Source of the DNA: Acinetobacter dispersus
GTDB taxonomy: Bacteria; Pseudomonadota; Gammaproteobacteria; Pseudomonadales; Moraxellaceae
DNA length: 64,000 nt
Assembly (NCBI RefSeq): GCF_009884975.1
Contig: NZ_CP041970.1
Coordinates: forward strand, 310,001 to 374,000
Reading direction: 5' to 3'
Below the pieces are notes generated by a model. The model saw only the letters and a list, made by a program, of their open reading frames with translations, had not been told where the DNA came from and searched no databases. A program made the translations under genes and the position numbers. Positions 28,078-36,884 of this stretch are shown here, piece after piece. Positions within the stretch are counted from its first letter, which is position 1; each line of letters begins with the position of its first letter.

Positions 28078-28606
28078 AAAAAAAATACCGAAAATAAAAT
28101 CCTTGAATTGCCTTGAATTATGACATATCCAAAGGGATTTGTGTAACTTAATCCTACATAAAAGCAACAGCCTTAGTGCTTATGCTTCAACTTGGCACAT
28201 TCTGTCGATTTATTTAATTTTGACGGCTTTTTATGCTGTGGTTTTGTATTCAAATTGAAGGAAAATACACAGAAAAATTGTCATTTTCTGCAACTTAAAT
28301 AAGCAAGTTTCAGCTTTTTATGAACTGATGAGTCTAGAAAATAGGGCCGAAATTTGATGGTTGGTCCAAGTGGTGTATTTTATAAGATTAATAAAAACAA
28401 ATATTTAAGTAGTATTTTTGTATTCTTGAAAAATGGTTATACATATATTTTTTTAGAAAATACTGAAGATTAAGCCAGAATATTGGATAAAACACTTGCC
28501 AAAGACTAAGCTGTGATACATGTTGATGAGGTGCTTTAAATCTAGACTAATTAAAATCAGGATTTATTAGCGATCATTCGATGCCAATCCGCAAAAGGAA
28601 TATATC
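28078..28606. other. divergent regulatory region between LysR gene and aceA
   Basis: 529 bp of AT-rich DNA with no ORF longer than about 20 codons. It should contain the aceA promoter and any LysR binding sites. I could not pick a clear -35/-10 pair or a single dominant palindrome. Confidence 0.5.
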
Positions 28607-30211
28607 ATGTCTACATATCAAACAGCGATTGATGCAATCCGCGAACTAAAAGCAAAATTCGGCGACACTTGGCGCGATATTAGCCCAGAAGATGCTGCGC
28701 GTATGCAAATGCAAAACCAATTCAAAACTGGTTTAGATATTGCTAAATATACAGCTGCGATTATGCGTCGTGATATGGCTGCTTATGATGCTGATTCTAG
28801 CAAATATACTCAATCATTAGGTTGCTGGCACGGTTTTATCGCGCAACAAAAAATGATTGCGAACAAAAAATACTTCGGTACAACTGAACGTCGCTATATC
28901 TACCTTTCTGGTTGGATGGTTGCTGCACTTCGTTCAGAATTTGGTCCACTTCCTGACCAATCTATGCATGAAAAAACTTCTGTACCTGCTTTGATCGAAG
29001 AAATCTACACTTTCTTACGTCAAGCTGATGCGAAAGAACTTAACGATTTATTCCGTGCGCTTAAAAAAGCAAACGAAGCTGGTGATACTGCTAAAGCTGC
29101 TGAAATCACTGCTCAAATCGACGGTTTCCAAACTCACGTTGTGCCAATTATTGCGGACATCGACGCTGGTTTCGGTAACGAAGAAGCGACTTACTTACTT
29201 GCACGTAAGATGATCGAAGCGGGTGCTTGTGCACTTCAAATCGAAAACCAAGTATCTGACGCGAAACAATGTGGTCACCAAGCTGGTAAAGTAACAGTTC
29301 CACACGAAGACTTCATCGCTAAAATCCATGCATTACGTTATGCATTCTTAGAAATGGGTCTTGATGACGGTATCATCGTTGCGCGTACTGACTCTGAAGG
29401 CGCTGACTTGACTCAAAAAATCCCTGTGGTTAAAGAGCCAGGCGACATCGCTTCTCAATACATCAGCTACTTAGACACAACTGAAATTGACATTGCAGAT
29501 GCTCAAGAAGATGAAATCTTGATCAAACGTAATGGTAAATTACACCGTCCTAAGCGTTTAGCTTCTGGTTTATATCAGTTCCGTGCTGACACTCAAATTG
29601 ACCGTGTTGTACTTGACTGTGTATCTAGCCTTCAAAATGGTGCAGACCTTCTTTGGATCGAAACTGCGACTCCAAACGTAGAAGAAATCGCTCACATGGT
29701 TAACCGTGTACGTGAAACTGTTCCAAATGCGAAGCTTGTTTATAACAACAGCCCATCGTTCAACTGGACTTTAAACTTCCGTCAACAAGCTTACGACCGT
29801 TGGGTTGCTGAAGGTAAAGACGTTTCTGCTTACGACCGTGCTAAATTAATGAGCGCTGAGTACGATGCTACAGAATTAGCTGCTGATGCAGACGCTAAGA
29901 TCCGTACATTCCAAGCAGATGCTGCTCGTGAAGCGGGTGTATTCCATCACTTGATCACACTTCCGACTTACCACACTGCTGCTCTTTCTACTCATGAGCT
30001 TGCACAAGGTTACTTCGGTTCTGAAGGTATGTTGGCTTATGTTGCTGGCGTACAACGTAAAGAAATCCGTGGTGGTATTGCTTGTGTTAAACACCAAGCA
30101 ATGGCGGGTTCTGACATCGGTGATGATCACAAAGAAATCTTCTCTGGTGACAACGCTCTTAAAGCGCACGATGATGCTAAAAACACAATGAACCAATTCG
30201 CTGCTCACTAA
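28607..30211 (+). CDS. aceA: isocitrate lyase
   Basis: A 534-aa enzyme that splits isocitrate to glyoxylate and succinate, the first step of the glyoxylate shunt needed for growth on acetate and fatty acids. The signature is KQCGHQAGK with catalytic Cys222; the family consensus is KKCGH. Length matches the long form seen in Pseudomonas rather than the 430-aa E. coli enzyme. AAGGA precedes ATG 28607. Codon use is biased, which suggests high expression. Malate synthase is not adjacent. A GNRA-loop terminator follows. Confidence 0.96.
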   Translation: MSTYQTAIDAIRELKAKFGDTWRDISPEDAARMQMQNQFKTGLDIAKYTAAIMRRDMAAYDADSSKYTQSLGCWHGFIAQQKMIANKKYFGTTERRYIYLSGWMVAALRSEFGPLPDQSMHEKTSVPALIEEIYTFLRQADAKELNDLFRALKKANEAGDTAKAAEITAQIDGFQTHVVPIIADIDAGFGNEEATYLLARKMIEAGACALQIENQVSDAKQCGHQAGKVTVPHEDFIAKIHALRYAFLEMGLDDGIIVARTDSEGADLTQKIPVVKEPGDIASQYISYLDTTEIDIADAQEDEILIKRNGKLHRPKRLASGLYQFRADTQIDRVVLDCVSSLQNGADLLWIETATPNVEEIAHMVNRVRETVPNAKLVYNNSPSFNWTLNFRQQAYDRWVAEGKDVSAYDRAKLMSAEYDATELAADADAKIRTFQADAAREAGVFHHLITLPTYHTAALSTHELAQGYFGSEGMLAYVAGVQRKEIRGGIACVKHQAMAGSDIGDDHKEIFSGDNALKAHDDAKNTMNQFAAH

Positions 30212-30231
30212 GCACTGAACTGATTCAAAAG

Positions 30232-30257
30232 AAAACCCTGCGAAAGCAGGGTTTTTT
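30232..30257 (+). terminator. intrinsic terminator after aceA
   Basis: AAAACCCTGC, loop GAAA, GCAGGGTTTT and further T. Confidence 0.9.
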
Positions 30258-30470
30258 ATTGCTTTAAAATAAATACTTAAGACTGAATCTTTGTTTCAAG
30301 AAACTAATTTTGGCCTTTCTGACTATTAGTGATCAGACGCGTTCTATTGAAAGAATTTATTCAATGAGGTCTATCTTTATTAATCTAAGGACGTTGTAAA
30401 AGAGACTTTATTTAAAAAGAGCAAGTGAATTGAATGGCTGAGTTGAATGATTCCATCAAAATACAAACAT

Positions 30471-30501
30471 AAAAAAACTGCTCATAAAGAGCAGTTTTTT
30501 T
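30471..30501 (-). terminator. intrinsic terminator after sodB
   Basis: AAAAAAACTGCTC (30471-30483) pairs with GAGCAGTTTTTTT (30489-30501). The 213 bp between this and the aceA terminator hold nothing I can identify. Confidence 0.85.
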
Positions 30502-30518
30502 ATTTGGGAAATAATAAA

Positions 30519-31145
30519 TTATTTCTCAACACCTGCTGGTTGACCTGCAAGTTTTGCATTTGCATAGTCCCAGTTTACTAAGCTTTCTAAGAAAGTTGCG
30601 ATGTACTTAGGACGTAAGTTACGGAAGTCGATGTAGTAAGCGTGTTCCCATACATCGATTGTTAATACTGCAACTTGGCCATGTGCAAGTGGAGTGTCTG
30701 CATTGGCAGTTTTAGTAATCGATAATTTACCGTTTACTTCATCAGCAACTAACCAAGCCCAACCTGAACCGAATTGAGTTGTTGCAGCAGCAGTAAATTC
30801 CTCTGCAAACTTTTCATAGCTACCAAAAGCTTCTTCAATTTTCGCTGCAATCGCGCCTGTAGGTTTACCACCACCATTTGGCTTCATGCTGTTCCAGTAG
30901 AACGTGTGGTTCCATACTTGCGCAGCATTGTTAAAGATACCCGCTTTAGATGCATCACCAGCAGACGCTTTGATGATTTCTTCTAAAGTTTTGCCTTCAA
31001 GGTCAGTACCTTTGATTAAGTTGTTTAAGTTAACAACATAAGTATTGTGGTGTTTGTCGTGATGGTATTCTAAAGTTTCGCGAGTGATATGTGGCGCTAA
31101 ATCATCATAGCCATATGGAAGTGCAGGTAAAGTAATGGTTGTCAT
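30519..31145 (-). CDS. sodB: superoxide dismutase, iron type
   Basis: A 208-aa superoxide dismutase. Metal specificity residues point to iron: the glutamine in NAAQVWNHTFYWN (equivalent to Gln69 of E. coli SodB) and the alanine-containing NADTPLAHG segment. The metal ligands lie in HHDKHH, VWNHTFYW and [11 protein letters not shown]. It is cytosolic. GGAATG precedes ATG 31145. It lies just downstream of the Mn-type gene on the same strand, 230 bp apart, so the two are probably separately transcribed. Confidence 0.95.
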   Translation of the reverse strand: MTTITLPALPYGYDDLAPHITRETLEYHHDKHHNTYVVNLNNLIKGTDLEGKTLEEIIKASAGDASKAGIFNNAAQVWNHTFYWNSMKPNGGGKPTGAIAAKIEEAFGSYEKFAEEFTAAATTQFGSGWAWLVADEVNGKLSITKTANADTPLAHGQVAVLTIDVWEHAYYIDFRNLRPKYIATFLESLVNWDYANAKLAGQPAGVEK

Positions 31146-31375
31146 GTTTCATTCCTTGCAAATTTGCTGGGTTTTACATTAAGTGCCTTTATTGTAAATG
31201 ATTCTATAGACAATAGGGCAGTCTTTTAATACACAAAATATGCAAAAAATTTCGTTATGAGACATATACGATACAACAATGATTAGAGTTTTTAGCTCGT
31301 TTAGTGAACGCTCTAAAACACTCTAACCCGTTTTTTATGGAGATACTGAATCAGGCCGAGCTGATTCGAAAATTA

Positions 31376-31996
31376 TTATACTTTTGCTTGTAACGCTTGG
31401 TGATAACGGCGATTGACCTCATTCCAATCCACCACATTATAAAATGCAGCAATATATTCAGGACGGCGGTTTTGGTATTTTAAATAATACGCATGTTCCC
31501 ATACGTCTAGACCTAAAATAGGTGTATTGCCGTGCATCAGTGGCGAGTCTTGGTTGCCACTACTTTCGACCACTAATTTGTGTTCAGGTGTCACACTCAG
31601 CCATGCCCAGCCACTACCAAAACGACTAATCGCTGCTTTGGTAAATGCATCTTTAAATGCATCGAAACCACCCAGTTGCTGCTGGATGGCTTCAGCAATA
31701 GCACCTGTTGGTTCACCACCTCCGTGTGGGCTCATGACTGTCCAAAACAGTGAATGATTGGCGTGTCCGCCACCATTATTGATTACCATATTTTTAAGCT
31801 CTGCAGGGACTTCATTCACTTTGGCGACCAGTTCCTCTACAGGAAGTTTTTCCCATTCTGTGCCTTCAATTGCGCCATTAATATTATTGATATAAGTCTG
31901 ATGGTGTTTGCTATGATGAATTTCCATGGTTTTGGTATCAATGTTCGGTTCGAGTGCATCATATGCATAAGGAAGCGCAGGTAAAGAATAAGCCAT
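31376..31996 (-). CDS. sodA: superoxide dismutase, manganese type
   Basis: A 206-aa superoxide dismutase distinct from its neighbour. It has the Mn-type pattern: [11 protein letters not shown] (glycine where Fe enzymes have glutamine) and [10 protein letters not shown] (the Gln146-type residue). The remaining ligands are in HHSKHH and [11 protein letters not shown]. The start at ATG 31996 has AAGGAAT in place; the frame extends 22 codons upstream without need. A Fur-box-like sequence lies 73 bp before the start, which fits the known rule that Mn-SOD rises when iron is short. Confidence 0.93.
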   Translation of the reverse strand: MAYSLPALPYAYDALEPNIDTKTMEIHHSKHHQTYINNINGAIEGTEWEKLPVEELVAKVNEVPAELKNMVINNGGGHANHSLFWTVMSPHGGGEPTGAIAEAIQQQLGGFDAFKDAFTKAAISRFGSGWAWLSVTPEHKLVVESSGNQDSPLMHGNTPILGLDVWEHAYYLKYQNRRPEYIAAFYNVVDWNEVNRRYHQALQAKV

Positions 31997-32068
31997 GTAT
32001 TTGATTCCTTTTGTAATCAATGTGGTTTTATTACGATGAATTGAAGCGCCTTCATTATTCATTTAAAA

Positions 32069-32087
32069 GCAAATGAGAATCAATATC
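32069..32087. promoter_or_regulatory. Fur-box-like site upstream of sodA
   Basis: GCAAATGAGAATCAATATC matches 15 of 19 positions of the classical Fur consensus GATAATGATAATCATTATC. It sits 73 bp upstream of the sodA start. Fur repression of Mn-SOD genes is established in other proteobacteria. Confidence 0.55.
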
Positions 32088-32344
32088 TTTTAATTTGCTT
32101 TTATCTATGCGAAATGGAATAAAAAATAAATTTTATTTATCATTGGTCTGTTGGGTCTTGAATTGACTTGCCAATGAAAGAAAGGGGATGTGTTCTGAGT
32201 TAGGCTTTATAAGCCCCAAGATAAGGTAAAGACGTTGCAATGCTGGTGATGCTAGCGCAAATCTTAAGTTGAAAATGGATTCATTTAAAAATTATGATGA
32301 GAAGGAGAGAAAATAATTCCACTCCTTCAAATGGTTGACTCGAA
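32088..32344. other. intergenic region between sodA promoter and Nif3 gene
   Basis: The rest of this 348-bp gap (31997-32344) shows no ORF, repeat or clear terminator. Confidence 0.5.
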
Positions 32345-33103
32345 CTAGATCGGATTATGGAGTTCGAAATATTCAGTTTTGATTGAAAACTGTTTTTCAA
32401 TGGCCTGTGCTAAACGCTGTACACCATAACGTTCAGTTGCATGGTGACCACATGCAAAATAATGTACCCCTAGTTCTTTCGCTTCATAAAAAGTACGTTC
32501 GCTAACTTCACCAGAAATATAAGCATCACAGTCTGCTTGAGCTGCTTTGGAAATAAAATCTTGAGCACCGCCTGTGCAGAAGCCTACTTTTTTAATTGCA
32601 GTTTTATCACTTGGTAGATGAATCACATTAAAGTCAAAAATGCTCTGTAACCTTTCCTTAAATTGTTCTGGACTTAGCGGATTGTCTAAATAGGCAATGT
32701 TGCCAATAGGATGCTTTTCACTTGGATCCAAAGCTTCCAAATCTTTTAAACCAATCAAATCGGCAATCGCGATGTTATTGCCCAAAGTTGGATGAGCATC
32801 CAAAGGCAAGTGATAGGCAATCAGGGAAATATTATTTTGGATGAGTTTCTTGATACGATTGCCGCGCATGCCTGTAATTGGGTAGGGTTCACCTTTCCAG
32901 AAATAGCCATGATGGACTAGTAATACATCGGCTTGTTGTGCAATCGCGGCATCAATTGCACCTTCAGACGCAGTGACAGCGCAGACAATTTTATTGACTT
33001 CAAGCTTGCCTTCAATTTGTAAGCCGTTTGGTGCATAGTCTTTAAATTCATTTGCTTTTAAAGTTTGGTTACACCATTGCACAATATCATGCAAATTTGC
33101 CAT
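32345..33103 (-). CDS. Nif3-like dinuclear metal center protein
   Basis: A 252-aa member of the NIF3/YbgI family, proteins with a two-metal site whose activity is debated (GTP cyclohydrolase-like fold). Metal-binding segments include LLVHHGYFWKG near residue 65, AYHLPLDAHPTLGNN, and the C-terminal FACGHHATERYGVQRL. Length is close to YbgI. ATG 33103 has GAGGAA before it. A longer open frame upstream (32 codons) has no such site. It is divergent from the DegS-like gene. Confidence 0.92.
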   Translation of the reverse strand: MANLHDIVQWCNQTLKANEFKDYAPNGLQIEGKLEVNKIVCAVTASEGAIDAAIAQQADVLLVHHGYFWKGEPYPITGMRGNRIKKLIQNNISLIAYHLPLDAHPTLGNNIAIADLIGLKDLEALDPSEKHPIGNIAYLDNPLSPEQFKERLQSIFDFNVIHLPSDKTAIKKVGFCTGGAQDFISKAAQADCDAYISGEVSERTFYEAKELGVHYFACGHHATERYGVQRLAQAIEKQFSIKTEYFELHNPI

Positions 33104-33291
33104 GCGATTCCTCAAATGATTTACATCTTTTCTCAGGATCAATAAGAACATATTTTTAAATGTAACTAAAGCTAGACAAAACTTTTTTAACTTTTGCATT
33201 GATTTTAAGCAATTTACTTTACAATGGTGGAAACTTCCACTTCTTCAATAAATTACGTTCATCACATAATTTCGCCTAGAGGATTATAGAC

Positions 33292-34479
33292 GTGCGCCGT
33301 GCATTTACATGGTTACCTTGGGTATTACTCATTCTTGTTATATTTAGTTTTCTGGCTTGGCAGAAATCACATCAACCGAAGCCGACTGTGGCTGCTGATG
33401 GCGTAAAAATGCCAGCAGAAAAGGTTGAGCCACTGATTGATACATCACGTACCGGTGGGGTGGTTTCCTATAGCGCTGCGGTCAAAGTGGCTGCGCCTGC
33501 TGTGGTGAATATTTTTACCACCCAGAAAGTGAAACAGATGAATCATCCATTACTGAATGATCCTGTATTTCGTGAGTTCTTTGGCAACCAAATGCCACAG
33601 CAACCTCAAAATGAAAACAGTCTGGGGTCGGGTGTAATTGTGCGTGCAGATGGTTATATCTTGACGAATAATCATGTGATTGCACAGGCTGAACATATTG
33701 TTGTGGCACTTCATGATGGCCGTCGTGCTGAAGCGACAGTGATTGGGACTGATCCAGATACCGATTTAGCTGTCATCAAAATTGAGTTAGACAAATTGCC
33801 AGTATTACCATTTAAGTTGAGTGGTAATGAAGTGGGTGATGTTGTGCTCGCAATTGGTAATCCATTTGGTGTCGGTCAAACCGTAACGCAAGGGATTATT
33901 TCTGCAACGGGTCGTTCTGACTTGGGGATTAATACCTACGAAGACTTTATTCAAACCGATGCGGCAATTAACCCAGGTAACTCTGGTGGTGCATTGATTG
34001 ATGTTGCAGGGAATCTGATTGGGGTAAATACAGCAATCTTCTCTCAATCTGGTGGTTCGTTAGGGATTGGTTTTGCAATTCCTGCGAAGGTTTGTCAACA
34101 AGTACTGAACTCGATTTTGAAAGATGGCCGTGTGGTACGTGGTTGGTTAGGCATTAGTTTAATTCCAAATAACTTGGATGAAGATGTGCTTGCGGCAAAA
34201 CCAGTTGGCGTTACAGTTGCAGATGTATTACGTGGCGGACCGTCTGATACTGCAGGAATTAAACGTGGTGACAAGATCATTCAAGTCAATAACGAGCAAA
34301 TTTCTTCAGCATCACATTTAATTAATTATGTGGCATTGCAAGCACCAGAAAGTTTGATTGACGTAGTGATCGAACGTGAAGGAAAACAGCAAACGGTGCA
34401 AGTGAAAGTAGGTGAGCGTAAAGTGCAACAAAATGCGCAATCACAATATATTCCACTGCCTAAACGCCAACAACAGTAA
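33292..34479 (+). CDS. degS: DegS/AlgW-like periplasmic serine protease
   Basis: A 395-aa membrane-anchored trypsin-like protease. One N-terminal membrane helix (LPWVLLILVIFSFLAW) is followed by the protease domain with His128 (TNNHV), Asp158 (DTDLAVIK) and Ser231 (NPGNSGGAL). A single PDZ domain follows (about 285-375). One PDZ plus an anchor is the DegS/AlgW layout, used to cleave an anti-sigma factor in envelope stress. No sigma-E or rseA gene is nearby. The start is GTG 33292 with AGAGGA upstream. Two terminators follow. Confidence 0.9.
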   Translation: MRRAFTWLPWVLLILVIFSFLAWQKSHQPKPTVAADGVKMPAEKVEPLIDTSRTGGVVSYSAAVKVAAPAVVNIFTTQKVKQMNHPLLNDPVFREFFGNQMPQQPQNENSLGSGVIVRADGYILTNNHVIAQAEHIVVALHDGRRAEATVIGTDPDTDLAVIKIELDKLPVLPFKLSGNEVGDVVLAIGNPFGVGQTVTQGIISATGRSDLGINTYEDFIQTDAAINPGNSGGALIDVAGNLIGVNTAIFSQSGGSLGIGFAIPAKVCQQVLNSILKDGRVVRGWLGISLIPNNLDEDVLAAKPVGVTVADVLRGGPSDTAGIKRGDKIIQVNNEQISSASHLINYVALQAPESLIDVVIEREGKQQTVQVKVGERKVQQNAQSQYIPLPKRQQQ

Positions 34480-34493
34480 TGTCATTTTGATGA

Positions 34494-34530
34494 TAAATAA
34501 AGGCTGCCGATGAGCAGCCTTTATTTATTT
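34494..34530 (+). terminator. terminator after degS
   Basis: TAAATAAAGGCTGC (34494-34507) pairs with GCAGCCTTTATTTA (34514-34527); loop CGATGA. Confidence 0.85.
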
Positions 34531-34540
34531 TTAGACAATA

Positions 34541-34577
34541 AAAAAGCGTGTTGATTCATTTGGTCAACACGCTTTTT
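34541..34577. terminator. second terminator, bidirectional
   Basis: AAAAAGCGTGTTGA (34541-34554) pairs perfectly with TCAACACGCTTTTT (34564-34577). It can serve both the degS side and the minus-strand MFS unit. Confidence 0.85.
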
Positions 34578-34681
34578 GCATTTTATAGATTTTTTATTTT
34601 TCATTACAGCATCAAAATTTGATGATTTGATGACAGTTTTTTTATCTTAATATGACAAATAACAGTGATTGAAATATTTAT

Positions 34682-34816
34682 TCAATGCGCACAAAAGGCT
34701 TGATTAAAGTATTCAAATAAATCTGGTGTTTGAAGCCAGATGGCAATTGAAAGACTGATCAGACAAAAAATAGAGATGACTAAGATCAGTTTAAAGTTTC
34801 GTTCAATACTCATCAT
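34682..34816 (-). CDS. 44-aa single-helix membrane protein overlapping the MFS gene
   Basis: A small ORF that starts at ATG 34816 (or ATG 34813), inside the last codons of the MFS gene, in another frame; its first bases ATGATGAGTATTGA include the MFS stop. The product starts MMSIERNFK, has one strong membrane helix (LILVISIFCLISLSIAIWL) and a short tail ending FNQAFCAH. Overlap with the transporter stop fits translational coupling. It has the form of a small accessory subunit, but I do not recognise a family. A terminator lies downstream at 34541-34577. Confidence 0.55.
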   Translation of the reverse strand: MMSIERNFKLILVISIFCLISLSIAIWLQTPDLFEYFNQAFCAH

Positions 34817-36023
34817 GAATCACAGCCTCTTCATTGACGAAAAGATGGATAATTACACCAAAGACACTCAGAACTAAACAGGTAAGCCAAATCAAATTAT
34901 AGTTACCTGTTAAATCATGATTTACACCACCTAGCCAGCCGCCAAAGAATGAGCCGATTTGGTGAGTAAAGAACACGATGCCACTGAGCATGGATAAATA
35001 TTTAACTCCAAACATGTTGGCGACAATACCATTGGTGAGTGGAACTGTTGAAAGCCACAGTAATCCCATAATGATCCCAAAGCTATAAACGGTCAATGTA
35101 CTCAGTGGTAGGAGTAGGAATGCAATAATTGCGATACCACGTAAACCATAGAGCAACATGAGCAGTTTTGGTTTTGAATATCGGTCACCTAACCAGCCTG
35201 CACCATAAGTTCCGACAATATTAAATAAGCCAACCAATGCTAAAAATATCGTGCCAGTTGTGGCATCAAAACCATGATCAATTAAATAACCAGGTAAGTG
35301 AACTCCTAAGAATACGACTTGGAAACCACACACTAAAAAGCCAAGTGATAACCACCAAAAAGGTTTGTGATTTTTAGCGATATTTAAGACTTGTTTAAAG
35401 CTTAAACTTGTTTGGTTTAGCGTTTTTGGCGCGGTAGCAGGAGGTGCTTTTAATAACCAAGCCAATGGCACAATGAAAGCAATTGCAAAGGCACTCACGA
35501 GTAATGCAGATGACCAGCCTATGTTTTTGAGTAAAAGCAAAGTCGATGGCAGCATGATAAATTGTCCAAATGAACCTGCTGCACTGGCAATCCCCATTGC
35601 CATACTGCGTTTCTCTGGTGGCGCAGCGCGACCAACAGCGGAGAGAAGAACAGTGAATGAGGTTGCTGACAAGGCCAGTCCAATAACCAGACCTAAGCTC
35701 AGGTTAAGTAGGAGTCCCGTAGAGCTAAATGCCATAAGAACTAAGCCGATGGCATATAGCAAGCCGCCAGCCATAACTACTTTTTTAGTACCGTATTTAT
35801 CTGCGATTGCGCCAGTAAATGGCTGTGCTGCTCCCCAAATCAGATTTTGCATGGCAATAGCAAAACTGAAAATATGATGACCCCAGCCAAAACTATCGCT
35901 CATTGGAACAAGGTATAGACCAAAACCATGACGTACGCCTAATGAAAGTGCAAGAATAAGCGCACTTCCAATTAGCATCATAATCAAAGTTTTAGAGAAA
36001 TTTGGATCTTGGTTGTTGTTCAT
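34803..36023 (-). CDS. MFS transporter
   Basis: A 406-aa inner-membrane transporter of the major facilitator superfamily with about 12 hydrophobic segments. The loop 2-3 motif appears as GAIADKYGTKKVVMAGG, and a related motif recurs in the second half as GWLGDRYSKPKLLML. The substrate is unknown; the sequence most resembles monocarboxylate/oxalate-formate-like or multidrug carriers. It is divergent from a TetR regulator, with a palindrome between them, which suggests ligand-inducible control. A 44-aa membrane ORF overlaps its 3' end. Confidence 0.88.
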   Translation of the reverse strand: MNNNQDPNFSKTLIMMLIGSALILALSLGVRHGFGLYLVPMSDSFGWGHHIFSFAIAMQNLIWGAAQPFTGAIADKYGTKKVVMAGGLLYAIGLVLMAFSSTGLLLNLSLGLVIGLALSATSFTVLLSAVGRAAPPEKRSMAMGIASAAGSFGQFIMLPSTLLLLKNIGWSSALLVSAFAIAFIVPLAWLLKAPPATAPKTLNQTSLSFKQVLNIAKNHKPFWWLSLGFLVCGFQVVFLGVHLPGYLIDHGFDATTGTIFLALVGLFNIVGTYGAGWLGDRYSKPKLLMLLYGLRGIAIIAFLLLPLSTLTVYSFGIIMGLLWLSTVPLTNGIVANMFGVKYLSMLSGIVFFTHQIGSFFGGWLGGVNHDLTGNYNLIWLTCLVLSVFGVIIHLFVNEEAVIHDEY

Positions 36024-36085
36024 ACACTGTCCGTATTTATCATTTGCTATAGGGGGCTTTCAGATGATGATTGAACGATATTAAA

Positions 36086-36107
36086 ATAGATTACAACTAT
36101 AATCTAT
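36086..36107. promoter_or_regulatory. palindrome between MFS and TetR genes, likely operator
   Basis: ATAGATTA (36086-36093) and TAATCTAT (36100-36107) are perfect inverted arms with a 6-bp spacer. The site lies between divergent MFS and TetR genes, the classic place for a TetR-family operator. A second palindrome, ATCTATAGAT, is at 36142-36151. Confidence 0.55.
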
Positions 36108-36198
36108 AATAACGTGTATTGGGAATGCTAAAATACTTTCTATCTATAGATGATGAATTGCTGATTCTTTATTTTTATTGAGTTAAGAAGGTTTGCTT

Positions 36199-36792
36199 AT
36201 GCCACGTGTGTCTAAAAAGTTAGCGATCGAAAACAGAAAGAATATTGAACATGCGACGTCACGATTGATACGGGAAAAGGGCTTTGCTGTAAGTGTTGCA
36301 GATTTAATGAAAGCTGCAGGCTTAACACACGGTGGATTTTACAAGCATTTTCAAAATAAGGATGAATTGATTGATATCGCTTGCAAAGATATTTTCCAGC
36401 AATCGGTGGGAAAGTGGGAAGCCATCATAGATGAATCTGATAATGAGAAAACAGCACTGCATGATATTTTTAATGGTTATTTATCTGAGCGAAATTTGGA
36501 AAATCCTGGGGCAAGTTGCCCTCTATCTTCCTTAAGTAGCGATGTTGCAAGAGAGTCTAGTGAAAAACCAGTAAAACAGTCATTTCATCAAGGTGTGGAA
36601 TCATTGCTTTCGATTTTGAGTTCACTTGACTCATTGAACCCAAAAGATCAAGAACGGATATCTGAGAATGCGGTTATCCAGTTGAGTCTGTTATCAGGCG
36701 CGCTCACACTAGCTCGCTCAGTAGACCATGAATTAGCATTAAAAATACTAGATACTGTTAAGCAGCATTTATTTGAGCAATATAAAGTATAA
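36199..36792 (+). CDS. TetR-family transcriptional regulator
   Basis: A 197-aa regulator. The N-terminal helix-turn-helix covers about residues 10-55 (ATSRLIREKGFAVSVADLMK, then HGGFYKHFQNKDELI). The C-terminal part should bind a ligand and shows GASCPLSSLSSDVAR. The start is ATG 36199 with AAGAAGG upstream. Given its divergent position, it probably represses the neighbouring MFS gene and itself through the palindrome at 36086-36107. Confidence 0.9.
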   Translation: MPRVSKKLAIENRKNIEHATSRLIREKGFAVSVADLMKAAGLTHGGFYKHFQNKDELIDIACKDIFQQSVGKWEAIIDESDNEKTALHDIFNGYLSERNLENPGASCPLSSLSSDVARESSEKPVKQSFHQGVESLLSILSSLDSLNPKDQERISENAVIQLSLLSGALTLARSVDHELALKILDTVKQHLFEQYKV

Positions 36793-36824
36793 GGCTGAAA
36801 TAGGTAAGCAGTAATTATGAAATC

Positions 36825-36863
36825 AAAAAAACAGAAACAACGTCTAGTTACTCCTGTTTTTTT
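36825..36863. terminator. possible terminator between TetR and porin genes
   Basis: AAAAAAACAG (36825-36834) can pair with CTGTTTTTTT (36854-36863). The loop is long (19 bases), so it is weaker than the others. Confidence 0.45.
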
Positions 36864-36884
36864 GTACCTTGGATAATTGAGTTG

